A stretch of DNA of 64,000 bases from positions 6,324,001 to 6,388,000 of the forward strand of contig PUFA01000068.1 of assembly GCA_003508835.1 (NCBI GenBank). The letters are read 5' to 3'. The position numbers and the translations under genes were made by a program. The notes beneath the pieces are model-generated. The model was not told where the DNA came from. It did no database searches and worked only from the letters and a program-made list of their open reading frames with translations. Positions within the stretch are counted from its first letter, which is position 1. Each line of letters begins with the position of its first letter. Below, one piece after another: positions 40,331 through 53,185 of the stretch. The DNA comes from Eonycteris spelaea. Its lineage: Eukaryota > Chordata > Mammalia > Chiroptera > Pteropodidae.

Positions 40331-41385
40331 CATTGTACTATACTGTTAATTTTACTATATATACATATTTACTATTACCTAATCTCAGCCTGGTATATCA
40401 GTACTAGAAAGGCATCTGAAAATTGAGATGAACTTTAGGAAGAAGATAAAGTATCTACAATCCTTGGGTTGGAAATCATTTGGCTTAATGATTTGTCTAG
40501 AACTTTTACTTGATTTAAGGGACATGGCAGTTAAAACATAGGCTCAATAGTTAATATGTCTTTGATGTGGCCTTTTGGATTGACAAGGTTTGAAATGTCC
40601 TAGAATGAGGAAGAATTAGTGCCCCTCTAACTTCACCAACTTGATTCTGCTCTGGTAACTCTAGCTTCTGATCTCACCTAAGATGAGTCTCCTTGAAGGG
40701 CCAAAAAAAAAAACAGCAGAGAGCCACCCCTGATTTACGGTCTGACAATCTTTTACCCTAATTAGTTAAATTGTAACCTTTACCTGAGCTTAGTAAGCAT
40801 CTATTACTACTGTTAAAATATGTCTTGATGTCTCATTTCTGTTGACCTCTCAAGGATTAGGGCCTCCTATAGCAAGCTTTCCTTTTTCCTGTTTCAGGGT
40901 AGCATTCTATGACCTACAGTTTGTGTTCCATGCCAAAGACTCTACATTCGCCTTAAAAAGAAAGAAAGCATATCATTTTATAATTTTGAACAGCAATTGT
41001 ATTGACAAAAGTAGAAAGCCATAATATGTGAGGTGTACATAATTTATAGAAAATAATTTCCACATTAATTCTAATTTTCTGCATTAATTAAAGCAGCTGA
41101 GATTAATGAAAGAAAGGTCATTTGAAATAGATGTATTTAGATGAAGTTGTATTTATTTACACTCACTGGGCTTTATCTAGCTATAAATCACTGTAAGACA
41201 AAAAGGCATTTTCTATTTAACTGGAATCAAGATGTTAAGGTCAAGGAAAACAGATATGTGACAGCAATTTTTGACACATAATGTTTTATATAGATGCAAG
41301 AAAATGTTTTTACTCTAAGTAATAACTAATAAAAAATGAAATAAAACACACACTGATAGCTATAGTTATTGTTTCTTATAAGGGC
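40331..41385. other. Unassigned DNA
   Basis: No gene is recognised. A poly-A run lies near 40703-40714. The 60-codon + frame at 40842-41024 has no known domain. Confidence 0.4.
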
Positions 41386-41431
41386 CTATACACACACACA
41401 TATTTACTACCAGAAGAGCCCCCAAATATTA

Positions 41432-41535
41432 TTGTGTGTGTGTGTAATGTGTATATATATGTGTATATATGTGTATGTGTGTATATATATACACACATAC
41501 ACATATATACACATATATATGTACATATACACATA
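41432..41535. repeat. TG/TA/CA repeat with a 68-bp perfect palindrome (41453-41520)
   Basis: The tract runs GT-rich, then TA-rich, then CA-rich, so it reads the same on both strands. By direct pairing from the centre between 41486 and 41487, all 34 base pairs outward to 41453 and 41520 match, and the next pair fails. Such a tract can extrude a cruciform and is prone to deletion. Confidence 0.9.
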
Positions 41536-41649
41536 GGGTATACTTTTTGTATTATTTCAAAAAGTATATTTTTGCCATTCACATTAGTCTCAATTTTTTT
41601 TGAAAGTTTTCTTTAAATATTTCTTTGGGAAGAAAACACTACTCAGTTA

Positions 41650-42230
41650 GAGGTCTTTGCCCCACCCCACCCCCGCCACATGCACACTTATCATGGCATG
41701 AATTCATAGGGAATGGGCTCCACCAGCTCGGGCCCTTTCCATTGGTTCTCACAAAGTGTGCTTCTCTGGGTGGAATGGGCTGGTGCTTCAGCTGAACCCA
41801 GATACCTTCTCTTGGCATCCTCCTTTTTTTGATCATTTTTCTTCCCATTTCAGGAACCTGTCTCGGCTTTAGAGTGCTTAATATGCTCAATAGGTACATT
41901 CAATGTGTACATTCATTCTCTTGGCAAGAATCTTGCCCTTAAGTTGTTTGTTTACAGCAATGCCACCTGCATGCTGGATACACATTGTAGACTCTTCCAG
42001 TTTTGCTGTGGTAACATTTGTGGGGCATTTCTTTTGGAACAGTGCCCATTCCCTTGATGTCTAGAATATCACCTTTCTTGTAGATCGTCATGTATATGAC
42101 CTAAGAAACAACTCCGTGTTTTCTAAAAAGGCCCAGAGAACATATGGCAGGTGCCTCTCCTCTTTCCCTTTGTGCTGGACATTTTGGCAAATTACTAGAA
42201 TATGGCAGTTCCAGGTAAAAGGAAAAGGCC
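41650..42230 (-). pseudogene. RPL21: Processed RPL21 pseudogene (60S ribosomal protein L21/eL21)
   Basis: The minus strand is an intron-less copy of the RPL21 mRNA. It includes 5' leader wording just before the start ('actgccatattctagtaatt'), a start codon at 42180-42182 and a stop at 41691-41693. Recognisable protein words are STKGKRRGT at the start, [10 protein letters not shown] and MPHKCYH in the middle, and [19 protein letters not shown] near the end. Lesions by direct reading: an extra T in the T run near 42124 causes a frameshift and stop about 20 codons in, a further in-frame TAG follows, there is a +1 shift after 'VYN', and a 13-bp unit is tandemly duplicated (41888-41900 and 41901-41913). 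Small indels follow. The C-terminal part is open at 41639-41899. It is dead as a ribosomal gene. No clean poly-A or target-site duplication was found. Confidence 0.93.
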
Positions 42231-43129
42231 AATTAGCCTTAATGTTTCTTACTTTGGAGCTCTGAGATTTAAGACTTAATTTTAATTGAAAAGAAAAAAT
42301 ACTAAATTTAGACACTTAAAAATATAATAAAATTTGGACATATATAACTTAAGTGCATAAAAAACCATAGTATCAGCTTTAGGAAGATTTTAGTGATTTT
42401 TGCTGACTAGATATTAGGATAAGCCACTTATTTTATGGATGTGGAGGATCGAAGATGAAGGACTTCAAGGTCTTGAATGAATGGCAAGGTGTAATCCTGA
42501 CAGGTTGTAATGCTGATGTTTCTACGAATTTGTGAAAGTCACTGAATTCCTAGTTTTCCAACTATAAAATGAAATAATAGTGTTTACTTGCGTTGGATTA
42601 TGTAAGGTTCAATTTAGGTCTATGCTTTGAAGATGTAACATTCTTCTCAAAAAAGCACACATTTAATAATCTGCACTTAATCTAGCAGTTTCTTTATTTT
42701 TGATATAACATAATACTCAATGTAAAAGCAAGAACACAATGATAATGTGACATTCCCCTAGAAAATTTATTAAGTCAAGGTTCATTATAATCATGCTTTC
42801 TAATAAGCTATGAAACATTTACAAATTAATGTGCACATATCATAAAATTTTAATGTGTCCACGAATATATTAAGTTAAAAAAATCTAAGGATCATAAATA
42901 TAACAGTTCAGACCTCAGAGTTGTACAGCTTCCACTGACTTTACTGAAGTGTAAGGTTTGCTATCAATTTATACTTGCCAGTTTTGGAAACATAACATGA
43001 ACAATAAAGCAGTATGTATTTACTGAAGGCAATGGATAATAAAATTTCCCTTTACATTCATTTTTATGTGTTTTTCCTCCTATTATTTTTCTTCCCATAT
43101 TTAAAAATTTTCTTACCAGCCTTTAATAA
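42231..43129 (+). other. Mostly unassigned; probable worn MIR at 42455-42640
   Basis: 'cactgaattcctagttttcc', 'actataaaatgaaataatag' and 'gttggattatgtaaggttca' at 42540-42610 match the MIR core. The remainder to 43129 shows no named repeat or gene. Confidence 0.4.
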
Positions 43130-43215
43130 CTTTATTTCCAAATTATCATGTTTAACCAACATAGTAGGTCCCCATTGAATATTTGTTGAAAGAATGAATG
43201 CTCTGAAGTGTCACT
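43130..43215 (+). repeat. L2 tail, + strand
   Basis: 'catagtaggtccccattgaa' then 'tatttgttgaaagaatgaat' is the standard L2 3' end wording. Confidence 0.5.
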
Positions 43216-44292
43216 CAGTCACTTATATTATTTCAAAATTTAGCACAATACACTTTCATCACAAAATTTTAATAAAATTATCTTTCCCTTTTGGCTGAGC
43301 TCTAAAGATATCCATTTTCTGTATTCCTTACTTGTCATTCTAGACATTTATTTGCTGAATTATTATTTCAGACTTAAAGTCATACCCTTAGGCTTGCTGT
43401 CTAATGGAAAGAGAAAGACATGTAAACCAGAAATTGTAATGTAGTTTAGTAGATTCTAGTATATTATGTCCAAAGTACTATTGAAAAGGAGATAATGAGA
43501 TAAGTCATTTTCTGGTATATTCATTAAAGCTGCACTGAGGAGAGGCCATGTAAACAGTACTTGTTATTGAACAATAAGTATTTCAACAAATGAATGCTGA
43601 TAGAAAATTTATTTCATTCAGGGACTCATATCAAAATGACATTAAGGGAAGGTGCCCTGGGGATATTGTAAATCTTTCGAATTCCCTGCTAATTTTTATA
43701 ATTTTCTTGCATGCAACGTGGAGCCATAATCTCTCTTTCATTCTCTCTTCTCTTTCTCTTTCTCCCTCATTTCTTCCTTCTTTAATTCTTTCTTTTTTTC
43801 CCTTTATTTCTCATTTTAAAGCTAAGTCTTTAGGCATTTTCTAAAGAACTCTGTTTCTACTATACAATAAAGAATTTGGAGGTTATTGTTTGTGTAGAAT
43901 TTAGTGGTCTGTGTTCCCACTTCTCTTCTGTTGTCTACCACATTGCAAATTCTTAAAAATAGGACAGAAACCATCTCATAATTTTAACCTTAAAATATGT
44001 TGCTGCGCTTTTTTCCTCTTCTAGATTTTAATCCTGGCAGGAAGAACTTATCCCTTTGCTTTGTACTTTCTCTGATGAAAGCCAGTACTTTAAATTTGCT
44101 GATTGAAGAACTTGTTTTTTGTTCTTATATTACACTCAACAGCTTATCATTTGAAATTTTTTGAAAAAGGATAGGAGAGGAGTTATGAAACATGCCAACA
44201 GTACCAAGAACCAAGAAGGAACTAGTCAAAACCCACTGTAATGGCAATTTTCAAAAGGCGTTTTATTAATAAACAACTATTTATTTCTATAT
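43216..44292. other. Unassigned DNA with possible reverse L2 and a CT-rich tract
   Basis: 'gcttgctgtctaatggaaag' near 43394 and the following 'agacatgtaaaccaga' resemble reverse L2. A CT-rich tract lies at 43729-43815. No gene is recognised. Confidence 0.35.
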
Positions 44293-44643
44293 TGGTATGC
44301 CAAGGCTAGTATAATAAGTACCACAGACTAAATAGCTTATGTTCTCATAGTTCTGAAGGCTAGAAGTCCAAGATCAGGGTTGGCTTTCTCCAAGGCCCCT
44401 CTTCTTGGCTTAGAGATGGCCATTTTATCCCTCTGTCTTCATGTGATCATCCTTTTGTGGGTGTTTATGTCCTAATCTCCTATCCTTATAAGGGATGTGA
44501 GGTAAATTGGGTAGGTTCCACCCATGACTCTCATTAAACATTAATTACCACTTTAAAGACCCTTTCCAAACACCTTCTGGAGTACTGGGTGTTCGAAACT
44601 TCAATATATGAATGGATGTTGGTGCAGGATTCAGTCCCTAGCA
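44293..44643 (-). mobile_element. MLT1-type LTR (ERVL-MaLR), - strand
   Basis: On the + strand it reads as the reverse complement of MLT1: 'agtaccacagactaaatagc', 'ctcatagttctgaaggctag', 'tcttggcttagagatggcca', 'tgtcctaatctcctatcctt', 'taattaccactttaaagacc' and 'acttcaatatatgaatggat'. It is a solitary LTR with no internal region alongside. Confidence 0.8.
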
Positions 44644-45735
44644 CTCCCGTTCAGAAGGAAGAGGTAGTTTTGAACCTTCCTGGAGCATCTTTGGAGTAAA
44701 GTGAAGGTGATTGACTTTAGTGAAGTTTCTGTAGAACCATCCGGAAAAAACTGTCATGTGATAGAATGGATCAGATGGAAAAGATTACTGGGAAATGACA
44801 TTGTTCTATGAAAATTCCTTTGAGGAGTAACTAAAGGAAAGGTGAAGACAAAAATTCATGCTTTTACTTGTTTGGTAGCAACATGATCTCTACTTTTCTA
44901 TTAAGGCTTCAGTCTTGTGCTGGCTTTCCATTTTATCTCATTCTGTACCCTTATTTGATTGCTGGTACTTCGTAAGTGATTTTAAAGTAATTTTATTTCA
45001 TTAATGCAAGTAGGTTGAATGCCAATAAGTACCTACTGACTCAAGCTGAAGGATGTCACCAAGGGCAGTGGTAGGACAGGAGCTAGTTCAGTTATCTTAG
45101 GTGTGAAGAAAGATAAAAGCAGGGATTATGAAAGGCAGGAACTAGGAATATAAAGAAAAGTAGGCTTCCAATTTCATTTTGAACAAAGAATGGAGTTGGA
45201 AATTGTGGACATTTGATCATCTCTTCTGCCTATACCAATGCTGTATATCTAGAAAGGGTGAAACAATCTTGGAGAAAGAAAATACTAGAGCCTTGATCAT
45301 GTTTGTTCGCTGTGATAGTTCACCATGGCTTTATTAGTAGTTTATATACTAGCTTAAAATATTCAATAGTGCTTACTAATATAGACAACAGCATTACTAT
45401 CCACAGATTTATTAGAAATCAACGTGGGTACATAGAGAATTGAAATTAAAACATAAAATACTACAAATCTCTAAGGTTTCCAACCAGCATTTTTATGTGT
45501 TGTTTAGCTTCAGTGTCAGTGTAATAACAGATCTGAAAAATCTGTTTTTATGGTTTATTCTCACCCAGGAATATGAAAAGAGAATAATGTGTATGTTTTT
45601 TAAAAATGCAATTTTAAATGGATCACCTTGCAGTAGTAAAAATCACTGTAACATCGAAGTGTTTCTTGGTCTTGGTGCGTATTGCTGGAGGGGATGAGGG
45701 AGATTTACATTATTCTTAGCTTTCATTTTCGGTGA
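44644..45735. other. Unassigned DNA
   Basis: No gene or named repeat is seen. The 85-codon + frame at 45440-45697 has no recognisable domain. Confidence 0.4.
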
Positions 45736-45739
45736 CCAT

Positions 45740-46150
45740 GTTGCTTTATTTTCAAACTTGTAAACATTCATTTATTGCACTAACATAAATTGGTTATCTA
45801 TACGTTTCCAAGTGCTTGAGAAACACAAAGACAAATCACAGAGTTCAAAATTTAAAGAAAGAAAATGTTTTAAAAATTCCATGGGAAGGCGATGAAGGGA
45901 GATATAAATTCTACCTTTGAGAAGAAAGTTAAGGAAATTTGTTACAGAATCAGGAATATAATCTGTGCCTTGAAGTATAAGTAGTTCACGAAAGACAAGT
46001 TGAATATAAACATCGTAGCAAAGGTAACTAGAGTAGCAAAAGCAGAGGGTCAGAGAAATCTTTTTTGTGATGTTAAGGAGGATTGAGATTTTACTTGTAA
46101 ACAGTGGAAAAGCCAATTAAATTTTTAAGTAGGAGCATGACATGGTATTA
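45740..46150 (-). repeat. L2 fragment, - strand
   Basis: 'acattcatttattgcactaa', 'ataatctgtgccttgaagta' and 'ttaagtaggagcatgacatg' match reverse L2. The 114-codon minus frame at 45772-46116 lies in the L2 sense orientation, but I cannot see L2 RT motifs in it. A (TTTG)n run follows at 46198-46218. Confidence 0.5.
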
Positions 46151-46228
46151 TCTCATGGAGTAACCTGGAAAAACTGGGGCTGGGAAAACAGCTGTTTTTG
46201 TTTGTTTGTTTGTTTTGTTTTTTTTTCT

Positions 46229-47540
46229 TGGCAGAGGATGATCAATCATGAAGAAATCAGTGCTGAGGAAGGAAGGAAGAAGGTAGATTCAGGTCTTTGG
46301 TTCAGACCCAAGAAAGATCCTTATGGCTCAACAGCATTAGAGATTCCCATGCTAAAATGGATCAATATTGTAAAAAAACACTTAGAAAAGATCTGTTGCA
46401 ATTATTTTGAATGAGTTTTCCACTCTAATGAAGAACAGTAGAATGAAAGAGCAGTAGAATGATCCAGGAGCTCAACTTGTTGCAAGGAATATTTATTGGT
46501 CCTGTATAGGCACCAGATAATGAAGACAGTGATTCTTGACAATGAGAATTTATAGTTTAGTGCACTTGACCAGTTTATTTGATGTTCCTGAGTGTTTATA
46601 CTATTTTTTCTCTCCTACCTACAAATACCAGAAAGATATTTGTTAAGACAAATTTTGGGTTTTAATCAGGTGCAAGGGCAAAAAGAGATCGTGTTAATTG
46701 GATTACCTCTGAGGTCCATTGCAGGTCAAAGATTATAAGATCCTCTAGTCCATTCTGATTCTGCTCTAAAATTATCCCTCCATCTGAGAGATGATTCATA
46801 GCTCCTGTGGTAATTCACTCAATTTTGAAAATATTTAAAGTCTGAGTCAAAAGAAGAATATGTGTAGCCTTTCCCCCATATCCTGCTTTTCCTGCTTCTT
46901 CTGGATCTGAAAAAAATAAAACAAAAATAACTTTCATGAGCACTGAGGTTTTTCTTCTAGCTAACTTTAACCCAACCTGCCAACTGCTGCTTGAATGGCA
47001 CGGTTCAAAGACATCACACCCTTTCTAGTTAGTCTTTTCTCAACTGCCTGTACTGCATTTGCTGTGCCGTAGATCATTTGAAAGTATGGCTCTTGAAATC
47101 AATTTCAACCCTAGGCAATTTCACCATGGTGAGGCAAAGCTATATTGCAATCTAATCTTTATTTCATAAGTTATATCAATGGGTGGTTTTACTCTTCTTA
47201 CAACTACTGTACTCACAGTCTTTGTAATACTGGAAAATTCATGGTATGGATTCTTCTCACAAAGATACATGTTCCGAGGTATAAAACATAACCTTTTAAA
47301 TCCATTATACCAAATGTCAGACATTTTGAAATATACAGATACATTGACATATAAAAGATGATTCTAGTCTGGTGCAACAAAATTTTAAAAATAAAGCTAA
47401 ATAAATTATATTAACTTAAGCATTCTATATTTGAAAAAACAACAATCAATATAGTAATCTAATTCAGTACCTTGAAAACACAAAAACTCAATAAATGTTT
47501 GCTTGTTCATATTTTTTATATAGTAAGAAAATGTCTGCAT
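46229..47540. other. Unassigned DNA
   Basis: No gene is recognised. 'caataaatgtttgcttgttc' near 47492 could be a MIR/L2 tail. Confidence 0.4.
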
Positions 47541-47544
47541 TATT

Positions 47545-47815
47545 TTTTACTTTTATTTTACTTTTTATTTTTCATTATAATTGACATTCATATTATTTTA
47601 TATTAGTTTTAAGCATACGTATTGTGGTTAGACATTTATATAATTTACAAGTGATCCCCCAGTTAGTCTAGTATCACAGTCAGCAGTATACATAGTTACT
47701 ATAATACTATTGGCTAAATTCCCCGTGTTGTATTTCACATTGCTTGTGACTGTTTTGCCAACTACCAATTTTTACTTCTTAATCCCTTCACCTTCTTCAG
47801 AAACTGTTACTTTAG
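47545..47815 (-). mobile_element. L1 3' end, - strand
   Basis: 'taattgacattcatattatt', 'agtttaagcatacgtattgt'-type wording, 'gtgatcccccagttagtcta', 'tactataatactattggcta' and 'cttaatcccttcaccttctt' are the reverse complement of a laurasiatherian L1 3' UTR, in the same order as at 53.4 kb but more decayed. Confidence 0.7.
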
Positions 47816-47869
47816 AAATGGATGTTTTAATAACTATAGAGTTTAAATTTTAGCAAGTCCTTCTTTTGT

Positions 47870-47972
47870 GCCTCCTAATCTTCTCTTTCTTGCTCCCATC
47901 TTCTCCTTTTCCCTCTTCCTTCTTTCCTTCCTTCCTCCCTTTCTATCCCTTTCTTTCTTTTTTTTTTAAAAT
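47870..47972. repeat. CT-rich low-complexity tract
   Basis: CTT/CCTT-rich run ending in poly-T. Confidence 0.8.
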
Positions 47973-49555
47973 TTTGTGGGACGTGTGTGTGTTTAATGCA
48001 GATTTTTATAACACGTAAGAATTTAATATAGTAAGATTAGATTTGATAGCTCTTTTAAAGCATGCGTAATTAAAAACTATATTAGAAAGTGTCCAATTCT
48101 AACTGGAAATACTGAATGGGTAGCTGTGTGGTCCACAATATAGTGAATCCCATCTTTAAAGAATAGATCCAAGCTAAAGAGCAAATTATGTTTTAGATGA
48201 TAAGCTGATGAGGATGAATGATGCTTGCAGGATGTTCCAGATGGCTCAGTCCAGAAGGCTCTCATGACAGCAGTGAAGAATTTTATTTTTCTTTTTTTCT
48301 TTTTTTTCAAAGAAAACACTAGGGCCAGTCTTTAGAGAATAAAGACAAAAAATTAAGGGAGTCAAATTCTTCAGTTAAATTGAACATATGCATCACTTAA
48401 AATTTTTGTTTTTAAATTTGAGTCCAATAGTTATACCAAATCTTGGAATTCTGAAGATATTTTTGACACAGCTTCAATTTATTAACAACTTATGAAAGGA
48501 ATAAGAAAGGAGACTGTCATTCTTACCTGTGTATCGTAAACTTTTTGCTTACTGGTATCATACAGTTATTAGTAGGGAGCAAACACAGCAATGTCTTTAC
48601 GATGAGTTTAATAAGTTTCATAAAAAGACTCATATATTGCCTCAACAAAGAATATTTTTTTCCATTCCAAGATGTAACCCAATATTATATTTTGTTTTTG
48701 TCTTTCTGATAAAAATCAAAGATCAATTAATCAACAAACTTGAACTTAATGTTATCAGTTGCTATGACTTTAACAGCACACTGACTAGGATATAAAAAAA
48801 TAATAATTAAAATTCTTTATGTATAGATCTACATATTCATATAGATATATAAAATAATGTAATAGAAACATTTAAAAAAGCACTGGGAACATTTCAAAAA
48901 GGAGGGTTATTTCTAACAGGAGAGTGTACAAGTTGTAAAAAGAACTAGTAAAAGATAAACTGGCCTTAAGAGGTTGTCCAGCTGTTAATTGAACAGAACT
49001 GGGTGAAAATTTCAAGCAAGATGAAGCTAAAGACACTTTAAAATTATTATGTGACTACAGAGTATAAGGCAAGTGATATTTTGGAGTTCTGAACAAATTC
49101 TGGAGAAACAGAATGCAAATACAAATAAAATGCTTTCTACATTGGAAAAATCACAGTGTACCTCACTATAAAAAAGGGGATTCTTCATTGTGTGCTAATA
49201 GCTGGTTATATAAAAGAGAAGGATTGGTGTGATAAATAAGAGAGAGAATATGATATAGAAGACGAAAGTGAAACAGATTGAGTAAACTTTTAAAAAAGAC
49301 AATTTTCAGTTTTTTGATTTGGGGCACTGAAACTGCCTCGCTGGAGTGGAGACTGTAGAAAATAAGGCTGTAGAGGTTCTGAAGAGAAACCATGTTTGTT
49401 TTTATCTTTTGCTCATGATATTTTAAGATTCGAGAACAATTTTTGAGAATTTCAGTTATGCTGGGATTTCAGAAGTACAAGAGAATTAATAAATAATCCA
49501 ATTTGATTTCCTTATTTTTGAAAAAGGAGTGGGTGTTTAAAGGAATAGAGAGTGA
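47973..49555. other. Unassigned DNA
   Basis: No gene is recognised. T-rich run at 48289-48307. The 88-codon + frame at 48529-48795 has no domain. Confidence 0.4.
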
Positions 49556-49559
49556 AAGG

Positions 49560-49800
49560 AAATGGCACACATGTAGAAGACAGCAGATAATGCAATTTAG
49601 CTGAAATGCAGAAAAGAGGTGCACCAAGCATCAGCAGGCAGGCAAGGGGTAGATCCTGAGAGGACTTGACTGCCTTGTCTCAGAGTTTGGTATTTATCTG
49701 GAGGGGATAAGGAACTCCTGAAGCGGTGTGGTGGCGTGCACCATTCTATACAAGGAGTGGTACAGAGTAACACTTGGCATAGCAAGGCTATTAGAAAATA
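49560..49800 (-). repeat. L2 fragment, - strand
   Basis: 'gtagatcctgagaggacttg', 'tcagagtttggtatttatct' and 'ggggataaggaactcctgaa' resemble reverse L2 ORF wording ('cagatcatg...ggccttgtaggcc...tttggattttat'). Confidence 0.4.
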
Positions 49801-51080
49801 TAACTTGGTACTGTTACTTCAATCTGTTTAAAATCTAAGAGTTCTTAGCTCATTACCTTTACTGGCTTGATAAACTTTTCCACACTCTTCAGTCTACTAT
49901 TGAGGCAAAACTTGGAATACTACAATACAGAACCCCTTACCCTAACATAATTCATCAAAACCTTTATCTTTGGCATTGGATTTTATCTCTTTTATTAAAG
50001 CAAAAAAAAAAACAAAACAAAAACAGTGTCAGATAACTTAAAGGTTTGATGACCCCTGGCCAAAATTTCCTTTAAAGGATGGTTTTGGGGGCTGAGGTTC
50101 ATAATGTTAATTGAAGGTCAAAGCAAGACCCCACAGATAGAAAGCTTGACAAGTGAAACATATGTTTGCACAAATGCTGCTTGATTTTCCAAGATGTGCA
50201 GCTGAGGAAAAAAAGATGTTGGAAGTGTTAAATTGCCTCCTTAACACATTCATGTCTTAGCTTTGAATTTAGATGCTAATATGCCAAACGAAAGTGATCA
50301 GGGAAATTGTTGCAGTTTTTGAAGTACACAGCATAATTTGAAAGATAACATCATGTATTTGGGGCTGAAAAGTGAGTCTAATCAGAGAAGGAAGATTAGA
50401 ATTGAATATAGGTAGTTTTTTAAACACCCTCAAAAATTTTGGTGAAATTATCATTGATAGCATTTGAAGTCCAAATTGAATGTGTCTGTCTGTGTTTTTA
50501 AAAGTGCTATTTGTGTGTGATCTCGATTTTACCAAAAATAAAACTTTGCTGATCTGTGAACCAATCAGCAGAAATAAAGTAAGCACAGTTTGATAATCAA
50601 AGTTGTCTGTAGGATCTGCAATTTATCCGCACATTGCCATTGTATAAGCCAGACAGACTATGGTGTTTCTTTACACAGAATTTAGGAGTATATCCTAGGA
50701 GTTATCATTATTGTTAAAATAAACTAGCTAAGTCATTTTTCATATAGCCTTGAATTAAAAAAAAAAAAATTTGAGTTGTGACCAAAAAATGACAGATATC
50801 TCATTCATTCTTTCGTTTGCCTACTTACTTTCTGTCAGAAAAACTGTGGTTAATTAGTCCATTGATAAGAAAGCCTGTATTGAAGAGATTAGATATAGTC
50901 AAATATAGGCATTTTCTCAGTTCTTATTCCCCTTCTTTCAACTCTCCTTCCTTTCCTACTTTTTTTCATTCTTCTTTCGATAAGCATGTACTAAAGTGAA
51001 ACCCAGCTAATGCTAGGTAAGAGTTGGGAGTAAAAAAAAAAAAAAAAAAAATCAAATTCCTTAAACTGCTGACAAAATAG
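49801..51080. other. Unassigned DNA
   Basis: No gene is recognised. A-rich runs lie at 50002-50025, 50757-50769 and 51032-51051. The 105-codon minus frame at 50269-50586 has no recognisable domain. Confidence 0.4.
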
Positions 51081-51290
51081 AGCCTGGATCAGCAATTTTA
51101 TTCCGTGAAGGACTGAAGAGTAGTAAATACTGTAGTTCGTCTCTGTAGCCATAGGTCTCTGTCACAACTACTCCATTCTGCTATGGTGAAAAATGCAGCT
51201 GTAGCCAATACTTAAACAAATGGGTGTGGCCGTGCCCAGCAAAATTTTATTTAATAAAAACAGGCAGCAGGTTGGCTGGCAGACCTGAGA
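51081..51290 (+). mobile_element. hAT-Charlie-type non-autonomous element, copy 2
   Basis: 'cctggatcagcaattttatt', 'ggtctctgtcacaactactc', 'acaaatgggtgtggccgtgc' and 'aaaattttatttaataaaaa' then 'caggcagcaggttggctggc' cover nearly the full length of the family also present at 25.85 kb. Confidence 0.65.
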
Positions 51291-53034
51291 TTCCAATGCA
51301 CACAGAATGATGGGAATATAGTGAGGTATACACAATGCTCTGAAGCTCAATTCCCAACTCCATTCCTTTTTAGCCTCATCGATGATTTAATGACCTCATT
51401 TATAAATGTGGATATTGCTGTTTTTTTGCCTGATTTGGGTTTTCATGAGGATCAAATTATAAGCATAAATGTACATATTTCTATTTCAAACTATCCATCT
51501 CACTTATAGTTCTTCACAAGCACATACTAATCTTTTGAGGTTATTCTTCTTTGTATGTAACACCAGAGTATAGTGGTTAAGACCAATCAGAAAGCAGATT
51601 CATCTTTTTATGTCTTATGTCCTCATCATGTACTATTTTACAATGTACATATGTCAGTATTCAATTCGATTTGTTCTCCATTTTCTACCTTTTATTCTTT
51701 TTTCAAACAAAAATGTGCCACTGGATCACTAAAAAGTTCAACACAAGAGATTTTATGCTTACAGAGAAGGCCTACTTGCTTAGAGTCAGAGTATTTATAC
51801 AGTACATAGGAAAATTCCTCCAATTTGCTAAGTAAATAATATTGTTGATTGGGAAAGATTTTAAGACTGTTAATAAGAGAATGAAAGATGGTACAGATAT
51901 CTTTTGGTAAGGTAGATTTGTCTCCCTGGTTTACTCCAAAGAACAAAAAGTCTAGAGGTTTTTACTTTCTTGTAGATAACTCTTTATCTAAATTTCTTTT
52001 TTCTTTGTAAGTGACATTACAGATCAGTGTCTTTGCTGTCTTTTTTTGTTTTTGTTTTTTTTTGTTTTTGTTTTTTGTTTTGAATCTGTAGGGTATACTA
52101 ATAGTCTCGATGTGTAAGCTGCTTTTAAAGCCATATTAATCTTGAGACCATTGTACATCCATCTTGGCTTCTCTGTTCTAGTTTCTGGACTATAACCTTC
52201 TTTCTATATAACTGATGTTTATGAAGCTTCCAAAATAGTGATATTTTATTACTTGAAGATTTTAGCATGATTATTTCAAATATACACTCTGGAGAAGGGT
52301 ACTTGCTCATACTCTGCTCTATTGATGTTTATTCAGAAAATGTTCATTTTTCATTTTTCTCTGCTGTCATACAGCACCATACACAGACCCTGAATGTAGA
52401 CAGTATGAAGATGAAGGAGAGATTAGGGATAAGAGCCCTATAACCTCATGGAGAAGCATTCCAATTTTAAATTCCAATCTTACAAACTCTTAAGACTTTA
52501 TGCAGTGCTACCCCAAATGATCTCATTCATCCTGTCTTCTTCTAAACCTCTTGTGAAGAAGATTTATTCCAGCCATATTGAATGAGCATTCCAAGTAAGG
52601 CCAACACTTCCCAGCCTCTGTTTATGTTGTTGTTTTTTGTTTTGTTTTAGTGTGATTTTTTTTAAATGAACTTTGACTTTAAACAGAAAAGTTTGGAGAA
52701 AGCATAGCCCAGTGACCCAGGGTTATCTATGTGTTCATCTAAGAGACCGGATCTGTAAAAGGCTGAATTGAAAGACCTAGGAACTGGAGATTCTTTACTA
52801 GGAACACAAATTGATTTCCTTTGCTACTCAATATTCTTCTTAATACATAGTAATAAATAAGCTATTTTATATATAGCAAATACCTGAGCTGAGGCATCAG
52901 ATATGAAGTTAGGTTTCTTTCATGCTCTCTCTATGAACTGTGAAATTAGATGATCTGAAATAATGGAATGGGCCAGATGTCCAAGAATGAGCTCGTTTCT
53001 CCCAGCTATCTCCTGTTAGGAAGAATTGAGAATT
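51291..53034. other. Unassigned DNA with T/G low complexity at 52040-52082
   Basis: No gene is recognised. 52040-52082 is a T-run tract broken by single G. Paired overlapping frames near 51.6-51.9 kb on both strands have no domains. Confidence 0.4.
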
Positions 53035-53185
53035 CTGAAATATTGGATAAAGTCTGAGTATTTAAATCTGACCTCCTGTAGTGTATCTGTGTGCCATTGT
53101 GCAAGCTGTAGTGATTGTCTTAAGATTCATCTCTATGAAAAATGGATAAGCTGATAAAATAAGGCAGATACAATGTGTGCCATTT
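53035..53185 (+). repeat. MIR-like fragment, + strand
   Basis: 'agtatttaaatctgacctcc', 'gattcatctctatgaaaaat' and 'ggataagctgataaaataag' follow the MIR core. Confidence 0.4.

Noticed and set aside
41376..41616. Two opposing frames rich in Tyr, Ile and His
   Set aside because: They translate the TG/TA/CA palindromic repeat.
45772..46116. 114-codon minus frame
   Set aside because: It sits in reverse L2 sequence and shows no RT motif or other domain; not supported as a gene.
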